From: Intrasporangium sp.
GTDB taxonomy: Bacteria; Actinomycetota; Actinomycetes; Actinomycetales; Dermatophilaceae
NCBI RefSeq assembly: GCF_030452765.1
Contig: NZ_JAKDLO010000019.1
Location: 1 to 36,169, forward strand
Reading direction: 5' to 3'
DNA: 36,169 nt
This document shows, piece by piece, positions 16,597-24,823 of this stretch; position 1 is the first letter of the stretch, and every line of letters starts with the position of its first letter. Below the pieces are notes generated by a model. That model was not told the DNA's origin and searched no databases. It worked only from the letters and a program-made list of their open reading frames with translations. A program made the position numbers and the translations under genes.

Positions 16597-18201
16597 TCAC
16601 GAGTCCGTGCTCCGGTAGTCCAGCCGCGTCATCATCCCGGCATCCATGTGATAGCCGTTGTGGCAGTGTAGCATCCAGTAGCCGGGGTTGTCGGCCTGCA
16701 CCTCGACGGCGACCGAGCGCATCGGCAGCACGGCCACGGTGTCCTTGCGCGGTCCGGGCTGCCCGTCACCTCGCACGACCTGGAAGGTGTGCCCGTGCAG
16801 GTGCATCGGGTGCCACATCATGGTGTGGTTGGTGAAGGTGAGCCGAGCCCGCTGCCCCGCCGTGATGCCCAGGGGCTGCATCGCATCGAAGGTGCGTCCG
16901 TTGATGGTCCACCGGTAGCTGGTCATGTCCCCGCCGAGCAGGGCCGGGAGCTGCAGGTCGGGCGGCCGCGCCGGTAGGGCCGCCTGGTCGGTGGCGGTGA
17001 ACAGCTGCACGGTGCCGACCCGGCCGTGCAGCTGTTCGGGTCGCAGCGAGGCCTCGGGGGCGGCGCCGCTTCCGGTGCGCAGCAGGGCCCGGGCGGCGCC
17101 GTCCTTGCCCTCGGCTAGGGCGACCAGCGCGAACACCCCGTCCCCGGCGGTGACGGTCACGTCGTACCGTTCGCCCATCCCGACCAGCAGGGCGTCGACC
17201 TGGCGGGGCTGCACCGGGTAGCCGTCGGTGTGGGTCACGGTCATCGAGTGGCCGGACAGCGCGAGGCGGAAGGCGGTGTCGGCCCCGGCGTTGATGACCC
17301 GGATCCGGATCCGCTGGCCGGGCTTGGCCCGGAACGTGCTGGGGGCGGCCGGGACCCGGCCGTTGACCAGGTAGTAGGGGTAGGCCACGTCTCCGACGTC
17401 CCCACCCAGCAGGTCACTCCCGCCACCGGTCCCGTGGCCCATACCACTCATCCCGCCCATCCCGCTCGCGCCCGGTGCGGGCGACCCGCTGCCCATATGC
17501 CCCATTCCACCGGTCGCCGTGCCGGGCATGCCGCCGTGGCCCATGCCGCCCATCCCCATGCCGCCGCCCTGGCGGAGCGTGTCGAGGACCTCCCGCGGGC
17601 TGGGGCCGACCCCGTCGGTCCAGTCGTCCAGCACGACGACCCACTCGGTGTCGTAGTCGCCGGGCTCACCGGGGTCGTCGACGATGACCGGCAGGTAGAG
17701 CCCGTAGTCGGTGATCGCGATGCCGACGTGCGGGTGGGCCCAGTAGGTGCCCGGGTCGGGCACGGAGAACCGGTAGGTGAACGTGCCGCCGGTGTCGATG
17801 TCCGGGGTCGCCGGCGCGGCGCCGTCCATGTCGTTGCGCAGCGCGATGCCGTGCCAGTGCACCGAGGTGGCCGCATCGAGCCGGTTGTGGACGGTGACCG
17901 CGAGCTCGTCGCCGACGTCGGCCCGGATGACCGGGCCGGGGATCGTGTCGCCGTAGGCGAGAGTGGCCACCACCGGCCCGCCCAGGTCGATCCGGGTGGC
18001 CTGCGGCTGCAGGGTGTAGGCGCGGGTGCGCCCGGTGCGCGGCCGGGCCGCCTCCCGCTGACGGATCGCCGCCACCAGTCCCGCAGGCGGCGCGCCCGGA
18101 GCCGCGCCGGTAGGGCTCGAGCCGGTGCAGCCGGTCAGGGCCGTGGTCGCGGCCAGGCCGAGGCCGCCGAGCAGGACGTGCCGTCGTGAGTGCGTGGTCA
18201 T
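16597..18201 (-). CDS. Multicopper oxidase lipoprotein with Met-rich loop
   Basis: The protein has 534 residues from ATG 18201 (GGAAGAAG just upstream). The N-terminus THSRRHVLLGGLGLAATTAL ends in a lipobox, LTGC (Cys25). The twin arginines suggest Tat export as a lipoprotein, as expected for a folded copper enzyme. All four copper-ligand blocks are present: SVHWHG, YWAHPHVG, HPMHLHGHTF and MLHCHNGYHMDAGMM. Between cupredoxin domains 1 and 2 is a Gly/Met/His-rich segment (GMGMGGMGHGGMPG and similar, about residues 205-260) like the copper-binding loops of CueO, PcoA and CopA. Cu(I) oxidation and copper tolerance is the likely role. A 16-codon Met-rich ORF precedes it by 40 nt. Confidence 0.93.
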   Translation of the reverse strand: MTTHSRRHVLLGGLGLAATTALTGCTGSSPTGAAPGAPPAGLVAAIRQREAARPRTGRTRAYTLQPQATRIDLGGPVVATLAYGDTIPGPVIRADVGDELAVTVHNRLDAATSVHWHGIALRNDMDGAAPATPDIDTGGTFTYRFSVPDPGTYWAHPHVGIAITDYGLYLPVIVDDPGEPGDYDTEWVVVLDDWTDGVGPSPREVLDTLRQGGGMGMGGMGHGGMPGTATGGMGHMGSGSPAPGASGMGGMSGMGHGTGGGSDLLGGDVGDVAYPYYLVNGRVPAAPSTFRAKPGQRIRIRVINAGADTAFRLALSGHSMTVTHTDGYPVQPRQVDALLVGMGERYDVTVTAGDGVFALVALAEGKDGAARALLRTGSGAAPEASLRPEQLHGRVGTVQLFTATDQAALPARPPDLQLPALLGGDMTSYRWTINGRTFDAMQPLGITAGQRARLTFTNHTMMWHPMHLHGHTFQVVRGDGQPGPRKDTVAVLPMRSVAVEVQADNPGYWMLHCHNGYHMDAGMMTRLDYRSTDS

Positions 18202-18241
18202 CTTCTTCCTTCGAGGTCGAGGCACGGGATGCTGCCGATGG

Positions 18242-18292
18242 TCACAGGGCCAGGGTGCTCCTGCCCATGAGCAGCCGCATCATCCAGCCCAT
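18242..18292 (-). CDS. 16-residue Met-rich leader ORF before the multicopper oxidase
   Basis: ATG 18292 to TGA 18242 encodes MGWMMRLLMGRSTLAL. A good Shine-Dalgarno (GGGGAAGGA) sits about 6 nt upstream, and the stop is 40 nt before the oxidase ATG. Four of the first nine residues are Met, a Cu(I)-ligand side chain, in front of a gene for copper oxidation. In Rhodobacter capsulatus the CutO multicopper oxidase is controlled through an upstream small ORF (cutF). That precedent, not homology, makes a copper-responsive leader plausible here. It could also be a chance ORF; 51 nt is too short to judge by codon use. Confidence 0.4.
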   Translation of the reverse strand: MGWMMRLLMGRSTLAL

Positions 18293-18390
18293 CTCGTATC
18301 CTTCCCCAAGGGATGACTGTCTGTCCCGGGCAGGTGGTCCACAGCCAACGCAGGCTGTCTGACGTCTGACATACGTAGTACACTTGGTGG

Positions 18391-18669
18391 ATGCGAACGG
18401 TCACCAAGCGCGAGCTAAATCAGCAGACCGCCGCCGTCCTCGACAAGGTCACCGAAACCGACGACGTGGTGGTGACCGAGCGGGGCAAGCCACGCTGGCG
18501 GGTCAGCATCATGAGGGACACGGACAGGGCGCTGGCGCGGTTGGAGCGCGAGGGGCGGTACACACCGCCGGCATCGGAGCCTGCCCCGTGGCCGACGTTC
18601 CCGGGCGGGCCCACGTACACGGCGGATGAGGCCGATGCGTTGATCGACGAACTACGAGGGGATCACTGA
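18391..18669 (+). CDS. Phd/YefM-family antitoxin
   Basis: The protein has 92 residues. The N-terminal half (VTKRELNQQTAAVLDKVTET, then DDVVVTERGKPRWRV) is the DNA-binding fold of Phd/YefM antitoxins. The C-terminal half is Pro- and acid-rich, as expected for the toxin-neutralising tail. The PIN toxin starts 3 bp after its stop. TACACT at 18379-18384, only 6 nt before the ATG, would fit a -10 box with a leaderless transcript. Upstream, GTCTGAC is directly repeated (18357-18370), a possible autoregulatory half-site pair. Pairing with a PIN toxin in this order is the normal layout. Confidence 0.9.
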   Translation: MRTVTKRELNQQTAAVLDKVTETDDVVVTERGKPRWRVSIMRDTDRALARLEREGRYTPPASEPAPWPTFPGGPTYTADEADALIDELRGDH

Positions 18670-18672
18670 CTC

Positions 18673-19077
18673 GTGCCCACTGGCTTGGTCTACCTCGATG
18701 CCTCGGTTGCCCTCCGCACGATCCTGGATGTTCCCGAGCGCGAACGGCTGCAGTCCTGGATGCAGGACGCTGGAACGATCGTCTCATCTCGTCTCCTGCG
18801 CACGGAGGTGATCCGCGTTCTGCGGCGCGACGACAGGCCGCTCATCGAGGGCACACCGCTCCTCGACCGCATCGGCATGCTCGAGATCAGCCGTGAGACA
18901 CACACCGTCGCCGAATCCATCGAACGCCACGTCAAGACGCTCGATGCCCTGCACCTGGCCACGGCGCTCCTCATCGGAGAGCCAGTCACGGTGGCGACAC
19001 ACGACCAGACGATGAAGACCGTCGCCAGGCATCTGGGCCTGAACATCACCGACCCGGTCGAGCCACCCTCTCGCTGA
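18673..19077 (+). CDS. vapC: PIN-domain toxin (VapC family)
   Basis: The protein has 134 residues, with a GTG start 3 bp after the antitoxin stop. The acidic residues expected of a PIN ribonuclease are all in place: Asp in VYLDASVAL near the start, Glu in LLRTEVIRVLRR, Asp in KTLDALHLATALLIGE, and the closing Asp in VTVATHDQTMKTVA. VapC toxins cut tRNA or rRNA when the antitoxin is lost. Length and architecture are complete, so the module should be active. The antitoxin is of the Phd/YefM type instead of VapB, a common mix. Confidence 0.93.
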   Translation: MPTGLVYLDASVALRTILDVPERERLQSWMQDAGTIVSSRLLRTEVIRVLRRDDRPLIEGTPLLDRIGMLEISRETHTVAESIERHVKTLDALHLATALLIGEPVTVATHDQTMKTVARHLGLNITDPVEPPSR

Positions 19078-19209
19078 GTTCTCAGCCTCAGTGCCATCGT
19101 GGTTGCCGGCCACCATGTGGCAGCGGTCGGCCTGTACAGCACGACGGATCCGATTGCGGACTCGAGTTGGATCCTGGACTTCCGAACACGGTCCGAATGG
19201 CATGGAACG

Positions 19210-19537
19210 ATGACCATCGCTGCAGACCTCCCCGCCCGGACGCGGCGCTCCTCGGACCTGAGCAAGCACTCCGCCGAGGTCTTCGCCGAGGCCGAGGACC
19301 ACCCTGTCACGGTGACGCGTCGAGACGGCGAGTCGCTGGTGCTGATGTCGCAGCGCGAGGCCGAAAGGCCGATCGCGCCTGCTGAGCTTCGCCGCACAGC
19401 TCATCACTGTCACCCTCGATGACGAAGGATCGCTCGCCGAGCGCATGTCCAAGGAGACGGCGACCGCTCTTGCCGCCGGTCTCGGCAACGCAGACCTCGA
19501 GCAGGTGCACACGAGCCACCCGAGCGAGACGAAGTAG
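19210..19537 (+). pseudogene. Decayed Phd-like antitoxin-family gene
   Basis: From ATG 19210 the protein reads MTIAADLPARTRRSSDLSKH and SAEVFAEAEDHPVTVTRRDG, then 'ESLVLMSQREAE', the start of a familiar actinobacterial prevent-host-death-like family. Near 19365 the frame slips by one base and continues RLLSFAAQLITVTLDDEGSL, then 'AERM' joined directly to 'SKETATALAAGLGNADLEQ', ending at TAG 19537. From memory of the family, about 40 residues between the last two segments are missing, so there is both a frameshift and an internal deletion. No partner toxin lies next to it. It is a relic within a toxin-antitoxin cluster. Confidence 0.6.
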
Positions 19538-19570
19538 CAGGTCAGAGAGAACGACGCCGTAGACCGGCTT

Positions 19571-19768
19571 TCACGCTTTCGCGCACCTGTGCGCGGACAC
19601 ACTCCCTCGGAAGGGTCCGGCGGTGATCTGCTCGGCTGGCATGCCGCGCAACTCGCCGGTCAGCTCGCGCAGGTCGCGGTTGGTGAAGCCGTCCGAGCCG
19701 CGCTCGGCGAGCCGGTGGGGGCAGGCACGGCTTCGACGTTGATGCTGCGGTCCAAGACGGGCATACAC
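19571..19768 (-). pseudogene. Short unassigned gene remnant
   Basis: The minus strand reads RLAERGSDGFTNRDLRELTG, then ELRGMPAEQITAGPF, in a frame that ends at 19571. The FTNRDLR...L pattern recalls a C-terminal DNA-binding-like segment seen in transposon-associated or regulator proteins, but only about 45 residues survive and there is no start. I treat it as debris between the decayed antitoxin and mazF. Nothing else is visible between 19538 and 19778. Confidence 0.25.
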
Positions 19769-19778
19769 CGCAGGAGCG

Positions 19779-20123
19779 TCATAGGTCCAGTACCCGCCGG
19801 AGACCTGCGTCGATTGCGTCCATCAGGCTGTCGGGCAGTTCCGCGCCAGTGTCATCGAGGTCGGAGCGGTCGACGGTCATCGGCTGCGACACGTTGACGA
19901 CCGAGTCCTTCGACAAGCCAGAGGCCAGCGCCGGGACGAACACGTTGCCCGGATGCCGTGCAAGAGCCGTGTTGGATGTGATCGGCAGCAAGACCACTGT
20001 GGAGATGCGCGATGAGTTGTAGCGGTCGGACTGCACGATCACGGCCGGTCGCCACCTGGCGGGAGCGCTGCCCTTGAGTTCGCCGAAGTCAACCCAGCAC
20101 ACCTCTCCGCGCCGGATCACCAC
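19779..20123 (-). CDS. mazF: MazF/PemK-type endoribonuclease toxin
   Basis: The protein has 114 residues. The N-terminal RRGEVCWVDFGELKGSAPAR, then 'WRPAVIVQSDRYN', is the signature of the CcdB/PemK barrel. The middle VVLLPITSNTALARHPGNVF and the later SVVNVSQPMTVDRSDL complete the fold. MazF toxins cut mRNA or rRNA at short sequences. The gene overlaps the upstream antitoxin stop by 7 bp, so the two are co-translated in the usual antitoxin-first order. It stands directly downstream of pdxS, where pdxT would be expected. Confidence 0.93.
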   Translation of the reverse strand: MVIRRGEVCWVDFGELKGSAPARWRPAVIVQSDRYNSSRISTVVLLPITSNTALARHPGNVFVPALASGLSKDSVVNVSQPMTVDRSDLDDTGAELPDSLMDAIDAGLRRVLDL

Positions 20124-20365
20124 TCGTCCGACACCTCGACAAGACGGGCGTTCGCCGTTCGACGCAGCTCGGCGGACTCCTCGCCGGGCTGCCCGACGGC
20201 GTCGATCGCGTCATCGATCTGCGCCGTCAGCCCCGTATCGGCCAACTCGTCCGCGTACATCTCGGCGGCGCGCCTGTAGAACTCCGACCGTGTCATCCCG
20301 TGTCTCTGCGCGATGCGGTCGTACCGCGCGGCAGCCTGGTCGGGGAGGCTGATCGCTGTCTTCAT
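20117..20365 (-). CDS. mazE: MazE-like ribbon-helix-helix antitoxin
   Basis: The protein has 82 residues from ATG 20365; an in-frame extension to 20434 has no support. The N-terminal MKTAISLPDQAAARYDRIAQ, then 'RHGMTRSEFYRRAAEMY', is a ribbon-helix-helix DNA-binding domain. The tail is acidic (QIDDAIDAVGQPGEES) and would occupy the toxin groove. TATACC lies 10-15 nt upstream of the ATG as a possible -10, inside an inverted repeat that would serve autorepression. No strong Shine-Dalgarno is visible. Confidence 0.88.
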   Translation of the reverse strand: MKTAISLPDQAAARYDRIAQRHGMTRSEFYRRAAEMYADELADTGLTAQIDDAIDAVGQPGEESAELRRTANARLVEVSDEW

Positions 20366-20373
20366 GACACCAA

Positions 20374-20393
20374 CGGTATAACTTTTCCTACCG
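20374..20393. promoter_or_regulatory. Candidate mazEF operator
   Basis: CGGTA (20374-20378) and TACCG (20389-20393) form an inverted repeat with a 10-nt spacer. It starts 9 nt upstream of the mazE start and overlaps the TATACC -10-like hexamer. Ribbon-helix-helix antitoxins commonly repress from such sites. The arms are short, so this is suggestive only. Confidence 0.4.
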
Positions 20394-20460
20394 GAGTTCC
20401 AGAGCGCTGCCATTGGGATCACGCCATCCGACACAGTCGGCGCGCCCCGAATCGCCTCGT

Positions 20461-21384
20461 CTACCAGCCGCGCTGGGCCAGCCGGTGCGGCTGCGGGACG
20501 TCCTCGACGTTGATGCCGACCATGGCCTCGCCGAGGCCCCGGGAGACCTTGGCGACGACGTCGGGGTCATCGTAGAAGGTCGTCGCCTTGACGATCGCCT
20601 CGGCCCGCAGCGCCGGGTTGCCAGACTTGAAGATGCCGGAGCCGACGAAGACGCCCTCGGCGCCGAGCTGCATCATCATGGCCGCGTCGGATGGGGTGGC
20701 GATGCCGCCGGCGGTGAAGAGCACGACGGGCAGCTTGCCGGCCCGGGCCACCTCGGCGACGAGGTCGTACGGTGCCTGCAGCTCCTTGGCGGCGACGTAG
20801 AGCTCGTCCTCGGGCAGGTTCTGCAGCCGGCGGAGCTCGGCGCGGATCTGACGCATGTGGGTCGTCGCGTTGGAGACGTCGCCGGTGCCGGCCTCGCCCT
20901 TGGAGCGGATCATCGCCGCACCCTCGGTGATCCGGCGCAGGGCCTCGCCGAGGTTGGTCGCGCCGCAGACGAACGGGACGGTGAAAGCCCACTTGTCGAT
21001 GTGGTTGGCGTAGTCGGCGGGGGTGAGGACTTCGGACTCGTCGACGTAGTCGACACCGAGGCTCTGCAGCACCTGGGCCTCGACGAAGTGACCGATCCGG
21101 GCCTTGGCCATGACCGGGATGGACACGGCCGCGATGATCCCGTCGATCATGTCGGGGTCGCTCATCCGGGAGACCCCGCCCTGGGCGCGGATGTCGGCGG
21201 GGACCCGTTCGAGTGCCATGACCGCGACGGCACCGGCGTCCTCGGCGATCTTTGCCTGCTCGGGGGTGACGACGTCCATGATGACGCCGCCCTTGAGCAT
21301 CTCGGCCATGCCGCGCTTGACGCGGGTCGTGCCGGTGCCCGTCTTGGAAACGGGCGCGGTGCCCGCCTCGCCAGTGGTGCTCAC
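20461..21384 (-). CDS. pdxS: Pyridoxal 5'-phosphate synthase lyase subunit PdxS
   Basis: The protein has 307 residues, with a GTG start and AGGAG about 5 nt upstream. The sequence is near-textbook Pdx[21 protein letters not shown], the first catalytic-lysine region [24 protein letters not shown], and the phosphate-binding [11 protein letters not shown] and [13 protein letters not shown]. PdxS makes PLP from ribose 5-phosphate, glyceraldehyde 3-phosphate and ammonia delivered by PdxT glutaminase. pdxT normally lies just downstream, but here the next gene is mazE on the same strand. PdxT must be encoded elsewhere, or free ammonia is used. The C-terminus is full length. Confidence 0.97.
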   Translation of the reverse strand: MSTTGEAGTAPVSKTGTGTTRVKRGMAEMLKGGVIMDVVTPEQAKIAEDAGAVAVMALERVPADIRAQGGVSRMSDPDMIDGIIAAVSIPVMAKARIGHFVEAQVLQSLGVDYVDESEVLTPADYANHIDKWAFTVPFVCGATNLGEALRRITEGAAMIRSKGEAGTGDVSNATTHMRQIRAELRRLQNLPEDELYVAAKELQAPYDLVAEVARAGKLPVVLFTAGGIATPSDAAMMMQLGAEGVFVGSGIFKSGNPALRAEAIVKATTFYDDPDVVAKVSRGLGEAMVGINVEDVPQPHRLAQRGW

Positions 21385-21473
21385 GGTCTCCTGCTTTCTC
21401 GGTGAGAGGTTTCACGGAACACACCAAGGGTACGGCGACACCGTGCGCGTCCGGACCAGGTGTCCGACGGGCG

Positions 21474-22028
21474 TCACTGATCCAGTCCGGGGGGTACCGC
21501 GTCGTCGAACTCCACGGTGACGGGCATCGGGGTGTGCCCGGCCAGGTGGAAGACCCGCACGGCCAGCTGACGTCGGACCCGGCGGACGTCGGTGACCGCG
21601 TCGTTGTGGAAACGCCGGGCGAGCTGGACGCGCAGGCACGCGGAGGAGAGCCCGTCGAGGTAGTCCTGCCCGAGCGGGCCGGCGGCCTCGCGCAGGTGCT
21701 CGACGAGCTCGGGGCTGAACGCCAGGGCGAGGGCCTCGGTCAGGTCGCTCTCGATCGCCTCGCGGATGACGCCGTCCTCGTCCGGGGCCTCGAGCGACTG
21801 CGCTGCGGCGCCGGCCAGGATGAGCGCCGTCGCCCCGTCCACGAGCCCGCTGTTGGCCAGCTCGATGGACGCCTCGGCCCGTCGGACGAGCTGGGCGTCC
21901 AGGGCTGCGACGGTCCCGACGAGTCGCACGTGCAGCCGGTCGAGCCGGGCCGCGGTGTAGGTCAGGTACCACGCGATCACGACGAGGACGAACAGGACGG
22001 CGAAGACCCAGGTGAGTGTGCCGGTCAT
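21474..22028 (-). CDS. Small membrane-anchored helical protein, LemA-like
   Basis: The protein has 184 residues from ATG 22028; this ATG overlaps the pimA stop (ATGA). A single N-terminal membrane segment (TWVFAVLFVLVVIAWYLTYT) is followed by an Ala/Leu/Arg-rich helical domain with a short acidic loop, giving one TM and a cytoplasmic helical bundle. It is reminiscent of LemA-like proteins, but I see no catalytic motif. It is translationally coupled to pimA and 89 bp ahead of pdxS. Its position matches the membrane/Nudix-type gene found after pimA in M. tuberculosis (Rv2609c), but no Nudix box is present here. Function unknown. Confidence 0.8.
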   Translation of the reverse strand: MTGTLTWVFAVLFVLVVIAWYLTYTAARLDRLHVRLVGTVAALDAQLVRRAEASIELANSGLVDGATALILAGAAAQSLEAPDEDGVIREAIESDLTEALALAFSPELVEHLREAAGPLGQDYLDGLSSACLRVQLARRFHNDAVTDVRRVRRQLAVRVFHLAGHTPMPVTVEFDDAVPPGLDQ

Positions 22029-23200
22029 CGGCCGAGCCCCCCTCGCAGGAAGCGGCTCCACCGGGTGGTCGGCTGCGCCAAGGCCAGGCTCTGGCCCTCG
22101 ATGACAGTCTCGTAGACCGCCCGGATGCGGGCCGCGACGACCGACCAGTCGAACTGGCGGGCGCGCTGGCGACCGGCCTCGGCGAGGACCGCACGGCGTA
22201 CCGGGTCACGCACCAGGTCGAGCAGGGTGCGGGCCAGGTCGTCCCGGTCGGTGTTGCGGAACAGCTGTCCGGCGCGACCGCCGTCGAGCACGCGAGAGAA
22301 CGCAGCCAGGTCGCTGGCCAGCACGCAGGAGCCCGCTGACATGGCCTCGATGAGGATGATGCCGAAGCTCTCACCGCCGGTGTTCGGGGCGACGTAGACG
22401 TCGGCGGACGCGAGAAGGGCGGCCTTGTCCTCGTCGGAGACCGGCCCGAGGAACTCACAGGCGGCAGCGACCCCGGGCGGCATGCCCGCGGTGACGTGCT
22501 CGACATCGCCTGGGCCGGCGACGAGCACTCGCAGCCCCGGGAGCTGCCGCAGCACCTCCGGTAGCGCCGCGGCGAGGACCGGCAGGCCCTTGCGGGGCTC
22601 GGACATCCGCCCGAGGAACGCGACCGTCGGGCGCTCGGGGGTGCCGACCCACTCCGGGCGCTTCGGCGCCCGCGCGAAGCGGTCGACGTAGACCCCGTTG
22701 GGGATGACTACGGCGTCGCCGCCGAGGTGGGTGGTGACCGTGCGGCGGGCGTCCTCGCTCACGGCGATCCGGCCGGCGATCTTCTCCAGGCTCGGGCGCG
22801 CGATCGGGTAGGCGGTCTGCAGCGTGCGGGACCGGATCATCGAGGTGTGGAAGGTCGCGACGATGGGACCGTTCGCGGCGGTCAGCGCAAGGAAGCTGAC
22901 GCTCGGGGTTACCGGCTCGTGCAGGTGCAGCACGTCGAACTCACCGTGGTCGAGCCAGCGGCTGACCTTGCTCGCCGTGACCGGCCCGAAGTTGAGCCGG
23001 GCCACCGAGCCGTTGTAGCGCACCGGGGTGGCACGGCCCGCCGAGACGACGTAGTCGGGCAGCAGCGTCTCGCTGTCGGCGGGGGCCAGGACGGACACGT
23101 GGTGGCCGTCTCCGACGAAGTACTCGGCCAGGTCCCGGACGTGGAACTGCACCCCACCGGGCACGTCGAACGAGTAGGGGCACACGATCCCGATCCTCAT
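22025..23200 (-). CDS. pimA: Phosphatidylinositol alpha-mannosyltransferase PimA (GT4)
   Basis: The protein has 391 residues. MRIGIVCPYSFDVPGGVQFH, then 'VRDLAEYF', is the characteristic PimA N-terminus with the GGVQ loop. The middle region LHLHEPVTPSVSFLAL holds acceptor-site residues. The C-terminal GT-B half has the donor-binding motif GRMSEPRKGLPVL and the GT4 EX7E-like segment GGESFGIILIEAMSAG. PimA transfers mannose from GDP-mannose to position 2 of the inositol in phosphatidylinositol, on the inner face of the membrane. It lies between the acyltransferase and the small membrane protein, in the order pgsA-patA-pimA conserved in actinomycetes, and its stop overlaps the next start. Confidence 0.96.
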   Translation of the reverse strand: MRIGIVCPYSFDVPGGVQFHVRDLAEYFVGDGHHVSVLAPADSETLLPDYVVSAGRATPVRYNGSVARLNFGPVTASKVSRWLDHGEFDVLHLHEPVTPSVSFLALTAANGPIVATFHTSMIRSRTLQTAYPIARPSLEKIAGRIAVSEDARRTVTTHLGGDAVVIPNGVYVDRFARAPKRPEWVGTPERPTVAFLGRMSEPRKGLPVLAAALPEVLRQLPGLRVLVAGPGDVEHVTAGMPPGVAAACEFLGPVSDEDKAALLASADVYVAPNTGGESFGIILIEAMSAGSCVLASDLAAFSRVLDGGRAGQLFRNTDRDDLARTLLDLVRDPVRRAVLAEAGRQRARQFDWSVVAARIRAVYETVIEGQSLALAQPTTRWSRFLRGGLGR

Positions 23201-23222
23201 GGCGAGGTCCTCGTGTCAGCCG

Positions 23223-24188
23223 TCATGGCGCCGCCGTCAGGTCACGCATCGCCGGGTCGAGGTCGTCGACGAACACCCGCTGGAGCATGTGCCAGCTGCT
23301 TGTGTGGGTGCGGATCGTCTCGGCTAGGTGGTCGGCGCACTGCTGGACGAGGTCTGCGGCCTGCTCGGCGATGCCGCCGTCGCTGCGCGGCGTGAGGCGG
23401 GGGCCGATCTCGATGACGGTGCGGTAGCCGCCGAGCCCCGCGCCGCGGGGCGCCTTCTCGTAGTGGACGCGAGCGGCATACAGGGGTGAGCCGGTCATGA
23501 GCGCGAGAAGGGCGGGCCCCTTGGCCATCCGGGCCCGGTGCCCGAGCAGGTCGACCTCGACGCCGTTCGCGGTCAGGTCACGGTCGCTCGCGAGCGCGAT
23601 GAGGCGTCCGCCGTGCCTCGCGGTGCGCACCAGCTCACGGAACGGGTCGTCACCGCCCTCCAGCGGGATGATGTCCATCTGGATGCTGGTGCGGAAGGCG
23701 ACGAACTCCTGGAACACCTCTTCGGGCTTGAGCCGCTCGGCGACCGTCGTGACGGGGGCGAGGTTGCGCGCGGACCACGCGGCGGCCAGGTCGAAGTTGC
23801 CGAGGTGGCCGACGAAGACGATGGCGGTGCCACCCGCTCGGCACGTGTCGCGCGGCTCCTCGAACCCGGTCGTGGTCACGGCGCGGTCGATCTGCTCGGG
23901 AGTCAGGGAGGGCAGCCGGAACGCCTCGCAGTAATAGCGCATGTAGGAGCGCATCCCGTCGTGGACGAGCTCGTCGAGCTCGCGCGTCGTCAGCTCCGGA
24001 CGCACCCGCGCGTAGTTGCTGCGCAGCCGCCCGACGCCCTTGCCGCCCCGCAGGACCGCAACGTCGGCGATCCGGTCGAAGAGGGCGTATGCCGCTCGCT
24101 CCGGCATCGCGCGAACCGTCGACCACCCGAGGCGGAAGCCGAGGACGCTCACGCCGCCGGTGAGCCGGCCGGCCAGGGGTGTACGCAT
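23223..24188 (-). CDS. patA: Phosphatidylinositol mannoside acyltransferase (PatA-like)
   Basis: The protein has 321 residues. I start it at ATG 24188, which shares its A with the pgsA stop (TGATG). The acyltransferase signature of the LpxL/HtrB-type lysophospholipid acyltransferase fold is VGHLGNFDLAAAW (H-x4-D). Also present are the conserved ASDRDLTANGVEVDLLGHRA and MAKGPALLALMTGSPLY. The enzyme adds an acyl chain to the mannose of PIM1 or PIM2 at the membrane. It is translationally coupled to pgsA and 22 bp ahead of pimA. The longer in-frame extension upstream runs through pgsA and is not a start. Confidence 0.93.
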   Translation of the reverse strand: MRTPLAGRLTGGVSVLGFRLGWSTVRAMPERAAYALFDRIADVAVLRGGKGVGRLRSNYARVRPELTTRELDELVHDGMRSYMRYYCEAFRLPSLTPEQIDRAVTTTGFEEPRDTCRAGGTAIVFVGHLGNFDLAAAWSARNLAPVTTVAERLKPEEVFQEFVAFRTSIQMDIIPLEGGDDPFRELVRTARHGGRLIALASDRDLTANGVEVDLLGHRARMAKGPALLALMTGSPLYAARVHYEKAPRGAGLGGYRTVIEIGPRLTPRSDGGIAEQAADLVQQCADHLAETIRTHTSSWHMLQRVFVDDLDPAMRDLTAAP

Positions 24189-24811
24189 CAACCCGAGACC
24201 TCCCCCGCGGCGAGCGCCTGGCGCCGGACGGCGAGCATGCGTTGGACGACCGTCACGAGGCTGGCGATGCCGAGCAGGCCCAGCACGATGCCGAGCAGCA
24301 GTGAGACGTCGAACACGTCGGCGAAGAAGGTCGCGACCAGGACGGCGACGAGCCGGTCGGCACGCTCGGCGATCCCGACGTTCGCGGTGAAGCCAAGGCC
24401 CTCGGCGCGAGCCCTGGCATAGGAGACGACGCTGCCGAGGATCAGGCAGGCCAGGGCGAGGCCGGCCATGACCGGGTTGTCGCCGCGGCCCGCGTAGTAG
24501 AGCACGAGGCCGCCGAAGATCGCGGCGTCGCCGATGCGGTCCAGCGTCGAGTCGAGGTAGGCGCCCCACTTGGTCGACCGCCCGGAGGCGCGGGCCATGA
24601 TGCCGTCGACGGTGTCGGAGAAGACGAATGCGGTGATGACGAGCACGCCGACCCACAGCTGTCCTCGTGGGAAGAAGGCCAGCGCGCCGAAGCAGACACC
24701 CAGCGTCCCGACGCTCGTGACGACATCCGGGCTGATGCCAAGCTTGAGCAGGACGTGGGCGATCGGGCTGAGCACCTTGGTCATGGTTGCCCGCATGAGA
24801 CGGTTGAGCAT
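24188..24811 (-). CDS. pgsA: Phosphatidylinositol phosphate synthase (CDP-alcohol phosphatidyltransferase)
   Basis: The protein has 207 residues with about six hydrophobic segments. The CDP-alcohol phosphotransferase motif D-x2-D-G-x2-A-R-x8-G-x3-D-x3-D is fully present, as DTVDGIMARASGRSTKWGAY followed by LDSTLDRIGD. In actinomycetes the enzyme at this position joins CDP-diacylglycerol and inositol 1-phosphate, giving the phosphatidylinositol on which PimA and PatA act. It begins 12 bp after the HIT gene and is the first membrane gene of the PIM operon. The general family is certain; the inositol-phosphate substrate is inferred from the neighbours. Confidence 0.95.
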   Translation of the reverse strand: MLNRLMRATMTKVLSPIAHVLLKLGISPDVVTSVGTLGVCFGALAFFPRGQLWVGVLVITAFVFSDTVDGIMARASGRSTKWGAYLDSTLDRIGDAAIFGGLVLYYAGRGDNPVMAGLALACLILGSVVSYARARAEGLGFTANVGIAERADRLVAVLVATFFADVFDVSLLLGIVLGLLGIASLVTVVQRMLAVRRQALAAGEVSG

Positions 24812-24823
24812 GGTGCCGTCAGC

